Shown: positions 55,168 to 64,000, counted from the first letter of the stretch. The stretch is DNA of 64,000 bases from Pseudoscardovia suis (GCF_002797875.1 NZ_PGFC01000001.1:248001-312000); one strand, 5' to 3'. Numbers and translations: made by a program. Notes: a model not told the origin generated them from the sequence alone.

Positions 55168-57183
55168 ATGTCCATGCACATCATGCCAGAACAGTCCACG
55201 GCACGGCAGCAGCCGCAGCCTTCGGCACATCGGGGACCTTTCGTCACACCCCCGGCCGCCGGAGCGGTGCCTGGACCGCGCCTCGCATATGTGAAGCCTT
55301 GGATGCGTTTCTTCCACTCACTGCTGGTGCTTGCCCTCATGTGCATGGCAGCGTTCGTTGTTCCCGCCGCAGATCTCGCAATGGCAGACACCAGCAGTTC
55401 TTCCTCGTCAACCCAATCCGCATCCTCGTCGGATTCGGCAAGCGCCAGCACCATTTACACAGAGGCTACGGACGCGGACTCGTGGACCCAGATCGCCGGG
55501 CGAGTGGCCGACCAGCTGGACGAAGCCGTCTCCGACTATACGAACGGCGACAAGGCGGGTGCACGTTCCGCCGCCCAGCGCGCCAACAACCAGGTCTACG
55601 TCGCATCCAACCTCGCCAACGCGATCTCCATCAAGGACCCGGACGCCTACGCGCAGCAAAGCGCTGCATTCACCGCGTTCACCCAGCTGACGCTCAAGGA
55701 TGGCGCGGACACCGACCTCGCAGCCCAGCGCGCCGCCCTCGAAGCGTCCGTCAACGCCAGCGCCGCCGCCCTCGACGCCGATTCCTCCGTCGCCGACCCG
55801 CGCACCTACGCCTCCCAGCGCACCACGCAGATCCAATCCGAACGCCAGACTCTCGACGCCAACAAGAAACGCGTCAACGAAGGGCGCGGTGACCGCACGT
55901 GGAGCGACGTGGCAGCCGAAATGACCGACATCCTCGACCAGGCGATCGCCAAGACGCAGGCCGGTGACGGCCGCGCGGGCTCCGACCTCGTGAACACCGC
56001 GTACTACCAGTATTACGAGAAGCTTGGCTTCGAGAAAACCGTGATGAACGCCATCAGCGGCGCCCGCGTCTCCCTCGTCGAAAACCAGTTCAAGACCTGC
56101 CGCAAAGACATGGTCGGCACCACCGGCGCCAGCCTCACGCAGACCGAGCAGGACGTCGAACAGCTCAAGTCCATGCTCACCGAGGACGCGGGGATCCTCG
56201 ACGGCGGCGCCGCATCGAACGTCAACCCCGTCAAGAAATTCTTCAACTCGTCGTTCGGCCAGGCGTTCCTCATCCTCCTGCGCGAAGGCCTCGAGGCGAT
56301 TCTCGTGGTCGCCGCCATCATCGCCTACCTCATCAAGACCGGCAACAAGCCCGCGGTGAAGTTCATCTACCTGGGCATCCTGCTGGGCTTGGCGGCGTCG
56401 GGAATCATGGCGGTCGTGCTCAACGTCGTCTACGGCGCGTCCGGCGCCAACCAGGAGCTCGTGGAAGGATGGACGGCGCTCGCGGCAATGCTCATGTTGC
56501 TGTTCACCGGCAACTGGATGCTCTCCAAGTCGTCGGTCGAATCGTGGAACCGTTACGTGCGCACGAAGACGGAGGCGAGCGTCGCCGCCGGAAGCGTGCT
56601 GTCGCTGGCGCTGCTGTCGTTCCTCGCGGTGTTCCGCGAAGGCGCCGAGACCGTGCTGTTCTATCAGGCGTTGCTGGGCATGGCGGCGGGCAGTGAGTCG
56701 CAGATCTGGCATGGCGCCATCGCGGCGGCCGTGGTGCTTGTCATCGTGTTCCTGCTCATCCGCTTCACGTCGGTGAAGATTCCGATTGGCCCGTTCTTCT
56801 TCATCACCAGCCTGTTCATGGCGCTCATGGTCGTCGTGTTCGCAGGCGGCGGCTTGCATGAGCTGATCGAGGCGGATGTGTTCGACGGCACGTTCATGCC
56901 TACATGGCCTACGAACGACTTCCTCGGCATCTACCCCTACGTGCAGACCGTGGCGTTCCAAGCGGTCATGCTGGTGATCGTCGCAGTGCTGTTCACGGTT
57001 TCGACCGTTAAGCGCCGCCGCGAGGAGGCCGCTCGCCGCACCGAGGAAACCACACAGCCTGCGAAGGGACCCGAGCAGATTGCGGATGAATCCGCGGAAC
57101 CTGCAAAAGAGTCCGGGCAGCCTGCCGAGGAATCCGTGCAGCCGGCGAAGGACGCCGAGGCGGCCGATAGCGCCCTTCAGTGA
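55168..57183 (+). CDS. FTR1-type high-affinity iron permease with extracellular domain
   Basis: 671 aa. N-terminal hydrophobic signal (FFHSLLVLALMCMAAFVVPAADLAMA), an external helical region of about 270 residues, then seven membrane spans of the FTR1/EfeU fold with both iron motifs: LLREGLEAILVV (about residue 371) and VFREGAETVLFYQ (about 490). A Glu/Pro-rich C-terminal tail follows. It imports Fe3+, often with P19. Comparable genes in Bifidobacterium breve have been named bfeU (recall, not checked). ATG 55168 is chosen, with GCGAGG about 12 bases upstream; the frame is open to 54985, so the start is uncertain. Confidence 0.9.
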   Translation: MSMHIMPEQSTARQQPQPSAHRGPFVTPPAAGAVPGPRLAYVKPWMRFFHSLLVLALMCMAAFVVPAADLAMADTSSSSSSTQSASSSDSASASTIYTEATDADSWTQIAGRVADQLDEAVSDYTNGDKAGARSAAQRANNQVYVASNLANAISIKDPDAYAQQSAAFTAFTQLTLKDGADTDLAAQRAALEASVNASAAALDADSSVADPRTYASQRTTQIQSERQTLDANKKRVNEGRGDRTWSDVAAEMTDILDQAIAKTQAGDGRAGSDLVNTAYYQYYEKLGFEKTVMNAISGARVSLVENQFKTCRKDMVGTTGASLTQTEQDVEQLKSMLTEDAGILDGGAASNVNPVKKFFNSSFGQAFLILLREGLEAILVVAAIIAYLIKTGNKPAVKFIYLGILLGLAASGIMAVVLNVVYGASGANQELVEGWTALAAMLMLLFTGNWMLSKSSVESWNRYVRTKTEASVAAGSVLSLALLSFLAVFREGAETVLFYQALLGMAAGSESQIWHGAIAAAVVLVIVFLLIRFTSVKIPIGPFFFITSLFMALMVVVFAGGGLHELIEADVFDGTFMPTWPTNDFLGIYPYVQTVAFQAVMLVIVAVLFTVSTVKRRREEAARRTEETTQPAKGPEQIADESAEPAKESGQPAEESVQPAKDAEAADSALQ

Positions 57184-57298
57184 AGGTGCTGAAAGTACTG
57201 GCAGCGCTGACGGCGCTGAAGAACTCAAGACGTGGTGGCGATTCGTCGCTCACCGTTTCCATTCACACCACTAACCCCACACAAGGAGAAAGAAACAG

Positions 57299-57937
57299 AT
57301 GAACAAGAAGCACATGGCATCGCTCGCGGCGCTTGCGCTCATCATGACGCTGGGAACCGCCGCCTGCGGCACGTCCTCGGCTTCCTCGAGCTCGGCGGCA
57401 TCCACGGCATCCGCTTCTGATTCCGCATCCAGCTCGTCGTCCGATTCGTCGAGCGATTCCGCCGGCTTTGAAGAGATCCCGATCGGCGACGACGTCCAGT
57501 CCGGCCCGCTCAACATCGGCGCCGTGTACTTCCAGCCCGTCGACATGGAGCCTTCCGGCATGGGCCTGTCCGCCGCTGAGGCGAGCTTCCACCTCGAGGC
57601 GGACGTGCACGCCCTCGCCGACAACAACCTGGGTTACGCCACCGGCGACTTCGTGCCTGACTGCACGATCGAATACGAGATCATCAACAACGCCGACGGC
57701 TCCACCGCGACGTCCGGCACGTTCATGCAGATGAACGCCTCCGACGGTCCGCACTATGGCGGCAATGTCAAGCTCGACCAGGCGGGCAGCTACACGCTCA
57801 AGCTGACGATCCATTCGCCCGCCGAGAACGGTTGGATGCTCCACACCGATTCCGAGACCGGCGTGACCGGCCACTTCTGGACCGATCCGATTGTGGTCAG
57901 CTGGACCGATTGGAACTACACGCCGGTCGAATGGTAA
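57299..57937 (+). CDS. P19/Tp34-family iron-binding lipoprotein
   Basis: 212 aa. The lipobox LGTAAC gives a lipid-anchored protein. A Ser/Ala/Asp linker of about 35 residues precedes the P19 fold (GPLNIGAVYFQPVDMEPSGMGL, ASFHLEADVHALADNNLGYATGDFVP, FMQMNASDGPHYGGNVKL, HFWTDP), which carries the Met and His residues that bind metals in homologues. It delivers iron to the FTR1 permease. Start ATG 57299 has AAGGAG upstream. It follows the permease by 115 bp. Confidence 0.92.
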   Translation: MNKKHMASLAALALIMTLGTAACGTSSASSSSAASTASASDSASSSSSDSSSDSAGFEEIPIGDDVQSGPLNIGAVYFQPVDMEPSGMGLSAAEASFHLEADVHALADNNLGYATGDFVPDCTIEYEIINNADGSTATSGTFMQMNASDGPHYGGNVKLDQAGSYTLKLTIHSPAENGWMLHTDSETGVTGHFWTDPIVVSWTDWNYTPVEW

Positions 57938-58045
57938 GTCCGGTCGAACGGTAAGCCCAGTTGCAAGCCCAGTTGAATAAGAAACCCCGTTGGATGGCAA
58001 GGCGACCCGGCGGCAGCCGGTAGCCCCATTCACGAAAGCCTGTGC

Positions 58046-58087
58046 CTCAAGCCCCGCGGAAGAGCTGTGACTTCCACGGGGCTCGAG
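58046..58087 (+). promoter_or_regulatory. Strong hairpin between the P19 and DUF2318 genes
   Basis: AGCCCCG-C-GGAAG pairs with CTTCC-A-CGGGGCT, with outer CTC/GAG pairing; a stem of about 15 bp and an 8-base loop. No T-tract. Probably an mRNA-stabilising or attenuating element inside the iron operon. Confidence 0.5.
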
Positions 58088-58147
58088 GCGTGAGAAAGCA
58101 ACGAACACGGCCGTGCGCGCCACGCGCCGCATCAGGGAAGGCACTTC

Positions 58148-59473
58148 ATGCTCGTCCAATTCATCCAAGCCTGCGAAGGCACGCTGGCCACGGCGCTCGT
58201 TGTCATGGTCATGTCCGTCCTGCTGCCCGAAGGGGAGGGCGTCGTCAAGGCGCGCAGCGCCCGGCTGCGCACCGGGGGACTGGTCCTGGGCATCACGGCG
58301 GCGATCGTCTTCGCGGCATTGCGCGGCACGGGCATCATCACCCAGCGCACCGCCGTGAACGTGCCTACGCTCATCGCCTGCGTGGTGTGTGACCTGCTGG
58401 GGTTCGCCGCCATCATCGCCGGCGCCGCCGCACGCCCCGGCACGCGCAGGTATGCGCTGTGCAACGCGGCGGCGGCATGCGCAATCGCCATGATGGCGTT
58501 CCGCGCGCTGCCCGGCGTGGTGCTGCAGCTGACGAACTTCATTGTTCCCGGCGAACCGGTGTTCACCTCCGAGATGCTGCTGCGCGCGCTCGGCTTCGTG
58601 CTGGGCATCGCCCTGTCGGTCATTGCCGCCGCGATATTTCGCACGATGCGCGGCACGCTGCCCAGATGGAGCTTCGTGCTCGTGGCGCTGCTGCTCGAAG
58701 CCCTCGTGCTCGCCGAGCATGCGGTCGACCTTGCCAAGGTGCTCCAATCCGTGCGCCGCATCCGCCTGCGCGGCACGTCGTTCCGGGTGCTCGTGCAACT
58801 GGTCAACCATTCCACATGGTTCACCATCGGCGAGGCAGCGGTGTTCCTCGTGCTCATCGTGATGAGCATCGTCTACGGCATGCGCATGAAACCCACCGCG
58901 CCCATCTCCGGCCGGGACTTCCGGTTCCTGCCCGGCATGCCCGTCGTCTACGCCATGGACAGCGAGCCCAACGCCGCCGTCGTGCGCATGCGCCTCAAAT
59001 ACCGCCGCCATGCCATCGCCGCCGCCATCTGGAGCCTCGTCATGGTGGTCGGCATCACCGTCACCCTCACATACGGCGTCGCCAAGACGCAAGAAACCAT
59101 CACACTATCCCCGCCGGAAGCGTATTCGATGAGCGACGGCACCATCACCATCACCTACGCGCAGGTCTCCGACGGCCACCTGCACCGCTTCAAATACACC
59201 GCCGCCGACGGCACCGTCATGCGCTTCATCATCATCAAGAAAAACGGCTCCGCCTACGGAATCGGCCTGGACGCCTGCGCCAACTGCGGTGACGCCGGCT
59301 ACTACGAAAAGGACGGCAAGATCATCTGCAAACGCTGCGGCGTCGCCATCAACCTGGCGACCATCGGATTCAGCGGCGGATGCAACCCCATCCCATTCGA
59401 CTACACGTCCGGCGACGGCGCCATCACCATCCAGGCATCCACGCTCGACGCGCTGTCGAGCAACTTCCGCTGA
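58148..59473 (+). CDS. DUF2318 Fe-S-type membrane protein of the iron operon
   Basis: 441 aa. About eight membrane spans are followed by the C-terminal DUF2318 domain, where four Cys cluster in DACANCGDAGYYEKDGKIIC-KRCG and another in GGCNPIPF. Genes of this type accompany FTR1-P19 systems and are thought to handle electrons or iron reduction across the membrane. The C-terminal Cys region is external by charge balance, which is inference. The start has GGGAAGG upstream. Confidence 0.88.
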   Translation: MLVQFIQACEGTLATALVVMVMSVLLPEGEGVVKARSARLRTGGLVLGITAAIVFAALRGTGIITQRTAVNVPTLIACVVCDLLGFAAIIAGAAARPGTRRYALCNAAAACAIAMMAFRALPGVVLQLTNFIVPGEPVFTSEMLLRALGFVLGIALSVIAAAIFRTMRGTLPRWSFVLVALLLEALVLAEHAVDLAKVLQSVRRIRLRGTSFRVLVQLVNHSTWFTIGEAAVFLVLIVMSIVYGMRMKPTAPISGRDFRFLPGMPVVYAMDSEPNAAVVRMRLKYRRHAIAAAIWSLVMVVGITVTLTYGVAKTQETITLSPPEAYSMSDGTITITYAQVSDGHLHRFKYTAADGTVMRFIIIKKNGSAYGIGLDACANCGDAGYYEKDGKIICKRCGVAINLATIGFSGGCNPIPFDYTSGDGAITIQASTLDALSSNFR

Positions 59474-59497
59474 CCGCGGCGCACCAAGGAGACTCGC

Positions 59498-60805
59498 ATG
59501 TTCTTCCTAAGAATGATCAGGCAGTCGCTGCACCACCAGATGGGACGGCGTGCGCTCATCGCGCTCACGGTATGCCTGTCGGCGGCCGTGTCGGTGACGA
59601 TGCTCGGCGTCGTGTTCGACGTCGGTGACAAGCTCAACGCCGAACTGTCCACATACGGCAGCAACATCGTCGTCCAACCCAAGTCGCAGGCGGTTGTCTC
59701 GAACCTGTACGGTTCCACCGCCGGCTCGACGGACTCCACCGAATTCCTCCACGAAAGCGACGCCAGCAAGATCAAGACCATCTTCTGGTCCTATAACATC
59801 ACGGCGTTTGCCCCCGAACTCCACCGCCATCTCGAGGTCACCACCTCCACAGGGAAAACCGCGCACGACACGGAGACCGTAGGCACATGGTTCCACAAGA
59901 CCGTGCAATCCTCCACCGGCGAATCCACCACCACCGGCGTCAAGGACATGCGCAGCTGGTGGAAGGTGACCGGGCAGTGGGCGTCCGACGACGCCGACGA
60001 AACGATGGTCGGCTCCACGCTCGCCCAACAACTGGGCGTCAGCGTCGGCGACACCCTCACCCTGGCGGACGGCGCCGACTCCACCCACCCCTCCCGCACG
60101 CTCACCATCACCGGCATCTACGAATCCGGCGACGATGACGACACAGCCCTCTACGTGCCATCGGCCATCGTGCAGGACGTGAGCGGCCTGACCGACGACA
60201 TCGACGAAATCGAAGTCAAGGCGCTCACCACCCCCGACAACGACCTCGCCCGCCGCGCCGCCAAGGACCCGCTGGGACTATCGCAAGAAGACTGGGAAAC
60301 CTGGTATTGCACCGCCTACGCCTCGTCCATCGCCTACCAGATCGAAGAAGTGATCCCCGGCGCCGTCGCCAAACAAGTGCGGCAGGTGCAGGCGCTCGAA
60401 GGCACGGTGCTGAGCAAGACACAAGCCGTCATGATCGTCATGACCGTGCTCACGCTCATCGCCGCCGTCATCGCCGTCGCCAACCTCATGGCAGCCTCCA
60501 TCGCGGAACGCTCCGCCCAACTGGCATTGCTCAAGGCGGTGGGCGCTCGCAACGGCGAGGTGTGCCGCCTCGTGCTAGGCGAGACCGCCGCAGTGTCGCT
60601 CATCGGCGCCGTGGTGGGCGCCGGCGTGGGGTCGGCGATGGCGCAGCTGATCGGGCACGTGGTGTTCGGCACGTCGATTTCCATGCGGCCGATGGTGTTC
60701 GTGCTGGTGGCTGTGCTGCTCACCGTCGCCGTGCTCGTCGCCTCTCTTGCGTCGCTGGCGTCCATTCTCAAGCTTCATCCCGCGGAGGTGCTTCATGACA
60801 GGTGA
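59498..60805 (+). CDS. MacB/FtsX-type ABC permease (first)
   Basis: 435 aa. N-terminal span (GRRALIALTVCLSAAVSVTMLGVVF), a large external domain of about 250 residues (MacB periplasmic-core type) and three C-terminal spans ending KLHPAEVLHDR, the standard FtsX-domain layout. Start ATG 59498 has AAGGAG. It is paired with the next permease, overlapping it by 11 bases, and with the ABC ATPase at 62331. Its role in the iron operon is inferred from context. Confidence 0.9.
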   Translation: MFFLRMIRQSLHHQMGRRALIALTVCLSAAVSVTMLGVVFDVGDKLNAELSTYGSNIVVQPKSQAVVSNLYGSTAGSTDSTEFLHESDASKIKTIFWSYNITAFAPELHRHLEVTTSTGKTAHDTETVGTWFHKTVQSSTGESTTTGVKDMRSWWKVTGQWASDDADETMVGSTLAQQLGVSVGDTLTLADGADSTHPSRTLTITGIYESGDDDDTALYVPSAIVQDVSGLTDDIDEIEVKALTTPDNDLARRAAKDPLGLSQEDWETWYCTAYASSIAYQIEEVIPGAVAKQVRQVQALEGTVLSKTQAVMIVMTVLTLIAAVIAVANLMAASIAERSAQLALLKAVGARNGEVCRLVLGETAAVSLIGAVVGAGVGSAMAQLIGHVVFGTSISMRPMVFVLVAVLLTVAVLVASLASLASILKLHPAEVLHDR

Positions 60806-62141
60806 TAGCAACAACAACAGCAATGCCGCGAACCGCCGCATGTTTTTCACCATGCTGTGGGGCGCGATGTTCCGCCGGCGCTCGCGCGCGGTGATGGCGG
60901 TGCTGGCGTCGCTCGTGGGCGCCGCGACGCTGTTTTGCCTCACCGTGGTGTGCCTGGAGGTGCCGCGGCAGATGTCGGAGGAATTCCGCTCGTATGGCGC
61001 GAACCTCGTGGTGTCGAGCACCGCAGTGTCGAGTACCGCGTCGAGCACCTTGTCGGCAGGCGCATCGGAGGGCGCTGCTTCGTCCAGCACGGTGTCGGAT
61101 GCGCAGGGCATGGATTCCGCCACGCTCAACGAGGTGATCGCTGCGGTGGATGCCGCCGGGCAGGAGAATCACGCCGAATACCGCTATGAGAACGTGCGCG
61201 TGCATGCGGCTTCGTACATCATCGCCGGCATGAACCCCGCCGACACCCGTGTGCTTGACCAGCATTGGACGGTGGAAGGGGATTGGCCGGCATCCGGGGA
61301 CACCAAGAACATCATGGTGGGCCGTGACATCGCGGATGCGATGAACCTGCAGGTCGGCTCGTCGCTGACGATGTCATACCGAGGCGATTCCGACGATGAT
61401 TCGGATTCCGCCTCGCAGGCCTCGGATTCTGCCTCTGCCTCGGCTTCTGCCTCATCGTCCGCGGCGTCGCATGCGTCCAGCGACATCATGGATACCAGTG
61501 GCGAATCGTTCCGCGTGTGCGGCATCATCGACACCGGCGGCGAAGAGGATTCGATGATCTACGCCGACATGGCGCTCGTCGAGCAGCTGAGCGGCACCGA
61601 GCGCGGCGCCGACGCCGTGGAGTTCGCCTCCAGCCTTGACGCCGACGGCCTCGATGCGTTGGTCTCGTCCATCAACGCGCATTCGGCGCAATGGCATGTG
61701 ACCGCGCAGAAGGTGAGCCGCATCTCCGCCGCGAACCAGCGCATCATCACGATGCTCAACACGCTGTTTTGGATCGTGTCGCTCGTCGTGCTCGTGCTCA
61801 CCCTCATCGGCGTGGCGACGACCGTCACATCGATCGTCTCGCAGCGGCGCAACGAAATCGGCCTGCGCAAGGCATTGGGCGCCTCCGCGCAGTCGATTGC
61901 CCGCGAGTTCTACGCCCAATCCGCGCTGTATGGGCTCGCAGGATCGGTGCTCGGCATCGCCGTCGGCTATGCGGTCGCCACCGTGCTCGCCACCCAGGTC
62001 TTCGGCAAGTCCGTGGGATTCCACTGGGTGCTGGCGCTGGCGTCGGCTGCGGTGACCGTGGCGGTGACGGTGGTGGCGTCCGTCGGGCCCGTGCACCGGG
62101 CGTCGCGCATCGATCCGGCGGTGGTGCTGCGCGAAGAGTGA
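60795..62141 (+). CDS. MacB/FtsX-type ABC permease (second)
   Basis: 448 aa with the same layout as the previous gene: N-terminal span, external domain, and three C-terminal spans ending ASRIDPAVVLREE. Two low-complexity Ser/Ala/Asp inserts interrupt the external domain (near residues 78-105 and 200-225, the latter SDDDSDSASQASDSASASAS). The start ATG 60795 lies inside the end of the first permease, with GGAGG upstream, so the two are translationally coupled. Confidence 0.9.
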   Translation: MTGDSNNNSNAANRRMFFTMLWGAMFRRRSRAVMAVLASLVGAATLFCLTVVCLEVPRQMSEEFRSYGANLVVSSTAVSSTASSTLSAGASEGAASSSTVSDAQGMDSATLNEVIAAVDAAGQENHAEYRYENVRVHAASYIIAGMNPADTRVLDQHWTVEGDWPASGDTKNIMVGRDIADAMNLQVGSSLTMSYRGDSDDDSDSASQASDSASASASASSSAASHASSDIMDTSGESFRVCGIIDTGGEEDSMIYADMALVEQLSGTERGADAVEFASSLDADGLDALVSSINAHSAQWHVTAQKVSRISAANQRIITMLNTLFWIVSLVVLVLTLIGVATTVTSIVSQRRNEIGLRKALGASAQSIAREFYAQSALYGLAGSVLGIAVGYAVATVLATQVFGKSVGFHWVLALASAAVTVAVTVVASVGPVHRASRIDPAVVLREE

Positions 62142-62206
62142 CTTATAGCGCTGAGTGACCTGTAGCGCTGCGTGGTCTGTGGCGCTACGTGGCTCAGGGC
62201 GCGACG
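62139..62206 (+). repeat. Four diverged 17-bp tandem repeats
   Basis: Units begin TGACTTATAGCGCTGAG, TGACCTGTAGCGCTGCG, TGGTCTGTGGCGCTACG and TGGCTCAGGGCGCGACG, starting at the stop codon of the second permease. Function unknown. Confidence 0.75.
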
Positions 62207-62272
62207 CGGAAGAACGGCAACCCAACACTGCAACCCAATACGACATCCAATAAGGAACAACCAACAGGCGCG

Positions 62273-62299
62273 ATCGCCCCATCGATTCCATGGGGCGAT
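62273..62299 (+). promoter_or_regulatory. 10-bp perfect hairpin before the ABC-FMN gene
   Basis: ATCGCCCCAT and ATGGGGCGAT, loop of 7, ending 22 bases before the AGGAG ribosome site. It may tune translation or mRNA stability of the next gene. Confidence 0.45.
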
Positions 62300-62330
62300 G
62301 GGCGATCGGCAAGGAGCGACAGGAGCAATC

Positions 62331-63953
62331 ATGATGTGGAGAAAGAAAGCGGCGTCCCGCGCGGATGCGCTCGCGGTTTCAAGCAAGACGGACACGACGA
62401 CGCAATCCGTCCGACAGCAATCCGCCCAGCAGAAAACCGTCCGACAGGAATCCGCCCAGGCGGCCGACGGCATGGTGCTGCGCCTCGACCACGTGTCGAA
62501 GGTCTACGGCAGCCTGCGCGCCGTCGATGATCTGAGCCTCACCGTGCCACGCGGCCAGTGGCTCGCCATCGTCGGTTCGTCCGGCTCAGGCAAGACGACG
62601 CTGATGAACATCATCGGTTGCATGGACGCCCCCACGTCCGGCACCGTCACCATCGAGGGACGGCAGCTTGCCGACATGGGCGAGTCGCAGATGGCGCAGG
62701 TGCGCAAGAACGTCGTCGGGCTTGTGTTCCAGAAGTTCTACCTCGTGCCGTATCTCACGGCGCTTGAAAACGTGATGGTCGCGCAGTACTACCATTCGGT
62801 GGTCGATGAGAAGCAGGCGATGGACGCGCTGCGCAAGGTGGGGCTGGCCGACCGTGCCAAGCATCTTCCCAGCCAGCTGTCCGGCGGCGAGCAGCAGCGC
62901 GTGTGCATCGCCCGCGCCCTCATCAACTGCCCGCAGATCATCCTGGCGGATGAACCCACCGGCAATCTGGACGAGGCGAATGAGAAGATCGTGCTCAGGC
63001 TCTTCCGCGAACTGCATGAGCAAGGCACCACAATCATTGTGGTCACGCATGATGCGCTCGTCGCATCCTGCGCGCAGCGTGAGATCATGCTCAACCATGG
63101 TGTGCTCGCCGGCGAGAAGTGGAATGATGACGAGGCGAAGCGGCGGTATGAAGCCATGGGCGGGCGTCCGGCATACAGCGGTGCGCATGAACCCGGTGCC
63201 GCGTCGATACCCGAAGGATTCGATGATCCGACGAAAGCCGCGAAGACCGGCGGCAGCAATGCGCTCGGCGATGATGCGGTTGGCGATGATGCGGTTGGCG
63301 ATGATGCACTGGATGACCGCGCGGTTGACTCCACGATTCCGTCAGAGGCTGCGTCAGAGGCTGTGTCAAGCGCTGCGTCAAGCACTGTGTCAAAGGCGCC
63401 GTCGAAAACGCCGATGCGCAAGGCAGTCGCAGCCCTTGGCGCGGTGATTGCCTTGGGCGTTCCCTCGCTTGCCGGATGCGGCGAACCAAAGGCGGTGCCT
63501 GCCGACGACGAGTATGCGGGCAGTGAGGAATCCTCATCAGGCAACGGTTCCGATGATTCCGCCGGCTGGAAGTCCACTCCCAACGCCGCCAGCGCCTCGG
63601 GTTCGGCCGCCACCACCGCCGACACTGGCGATTACGCCGACGGCACTTACAAGTCCAGCGCCACGTACGGACCCGTGGGGGAAGACAGCATCGACGTGTC
63701 AATCACCGTCGCCGCCAGCCAGGTGACGGACGTGCAGGTGGTGGGGCATGCCTTCACATCCGTGTCGGAAGGCCATCAGGATGACTTCATCGCCGCGATC
63801 GGAGGCGTGGTGAAAGGCAAGCCCCTCAAGGATCTGTCCGTGGACAAGGTTGCCGGCGCGTCCTGGACCTCCGACGCTTTCAACGCCGCCCTCGACGTGA
63901 TACGGCAGGAAGCCAGCGCCGCCCGAACCGATGTCTCCGGCACCGGGGAGTGA
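62331..63953 (+). CDS. MacB-type ABC ATPase fused to an FMN-binding domain
   Basis: 540 aa. After an Ala/Gln-rich N-terminus: Walker A GSSGSGKTT (about residue 80), signature LSGGEQQRV, Walker B IILADEPTGNLD, switch His VVTHDA. A repetitive Asp/Ala linker (GDDAVGDDAVGDDAL) leads to a membrane segment with a lipobox-like VPSLAGC, then an FMN_bind domain. Its motif VDKVAGASWTSDAF fits the ApbE target pattern with Ser511 as the flavinylated residue. Family relatives keep these as two genes (in Bifidobacterium breve I recall sifD and sifE). The fusion puts the ATPase inside and the flavin domain outside. Start ATG 62331 has AGGAG. Confidence 0.9.
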   Translation: MMWRKKAASRADALAVSSKTDTTTQSVRQQSAQQKTVRQESAQAADGMVLRLDHVSKVYGSLRAVDDLSLTVPRGQWLAIVGSSGSGKTTLMNIIGCMDAPTSGTVTIEGRQLADMGESQMAQVRKNVVGLVFQKFYLVPYLTALENVMVAQYYHSVVDEKQAMDALRKVGLADRAKHLPSQLSGGEQQRVCIARALINCPQIILADEPTGNLDEANEKIVLRLFRELHEQGTTIIVVTHDALVASCAQREIMLNHGVLAGEKWNDDEAKRRYEAMGGRPAYSGAHEPGAASIPEGFDDPTKAAKTGGSNALGDDAVGDDAVGDDALDDRAVDSTIPSEAASEAVSSAASSTVSKAPSKTPMRKAVAALGAVIALGVPSLAGCGEPKAVPADDEYAGSEESSSGNGSDDSAGWKSTPNAASASGSAATTADTGDYADGTYKSSATYGPVGEDSIDVSITVAASQVTDVQVVGHAFTSVSEGHQDDFIAAIGGVVKGKPLKDLSVDKVAGASWTSDAFNAALDVIRQEASAARTDVSGTGE

Positions 63954-63963
63954 GCCGGCGCCA

Positions 63964-64000
63964 ATGAATCAACAGGCAGACCGGAACGGGCAGACCGGTT
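63964..64000 (+). CDS. Possible start of another gene, cut by the window end
   Basis: An ATG begins MNQQADRNGQTG and runs open to the window end, 10 bp after the ABC-FMN stop, with GGGAG 13 bases upstream. Too short to assign; it could be a further member of the iron operon. Confidence 0.3.
   Translation, partial: MNQQADRNGQTG

Overview
The window is high-GC chromosomal DNA from a Gram-positive actinobacterium, most likely a Bifidobacterium or close relative. The evidence is gene content and style: CarD next to IspF, a four-domain S1, an ANTAR response regulator next to polA, glycogen branching and debranching enzymes, a pta-ackA pair, LPXTG pilins with a class C sortase, a fused ECF ATPase, and an FTR1/P19 iron cluster like those known from bifidobacteria. 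No phage or plasmid backbone is visible. Species identity is inference.

Layout. 1-9.8 kb: 5' end of glgB (minus, cut by the window edge), carD-ispF, a three-gene Zn/Mn ABC importer (minus), folD, rpsA, a first palindromic repeat array, and coaE. 9.8-15 kb: uvrB, a TerC-family membrane protein, pyk, then a perfect 23-bp hairpin. 15-22.4 kb (minus): a sortase-dependent pilus locus (major pilin, 1202-aa tip/adhesin pilin, class C sortase). 22.5-31 kb: Nudix hydrolase, ANTAR regulator, an unusually short tRNA-Leu(CAA), polA, Nif3-like protein, glgX. 31-39 kb: multispanning membrane protein, tRNA-Pro(UGG), an OLD-like ATPase-TOPRIM protein with fifteen pentapeptide repeats, repeat array two, aroA carrying a (Asp-Ser-Ala)x10 insert, and hisN. 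39-42.2 kb (minus): a complete ECF transporter (S, T and a double ATPase in one chain). 42.6-47.2 kb is the accessory patch: repeat arrays three and four, a duplicated segment of about 340 bp, a 3' scrap of a second hisN, an IS200/IS605 element with TnpA and TnpB, and a serine protease gene broken by both a frameshift and the IS. 47.2-53.6 kb (minus): ackA, pta, a histidine kinase/response regulator pair translationally coupled behind a small alarmone synthetase. 53.8-64 kb: ApbE flavin transferase (minus), then a plus-strand iron-uptake operon (FTR1 permease, P19 lipoprotein, DUF2318 membrane protein, two MacB/FtsX-type permeases, and an ABC ATPase fused to a flavinylated FMN-binding domain).

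The most unusual signal is a family of about 22 imperfect palindromic units of about 60 bp, spaced by 10-12 bp, in four arrays (8.7, 35.7, 42.6 and 46.5 kb). All point the same way on the plus strand whatever the direction of the neighbouring genes. The two arms differ mainly by changes that keep G-U pairing in a plus-strand transcript. They resemble REP/BIME-type elements or a repetitive structured RNA, not CRISPR. I do not recognise them as a named family.

Functional links: ApbE should load FMN onto the Ser motif of the ABC-FMN protein, joining the minus-strand apbE to the divergent iron operon. Pta-AckA forms the acetate/ATP-yielding end of central carbon metabolism. GlgB and GlgX act on opposite sides of glycogen branching. 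The alarmone synthetase with the two-component pair looks like one stress-sensing transcription unit.
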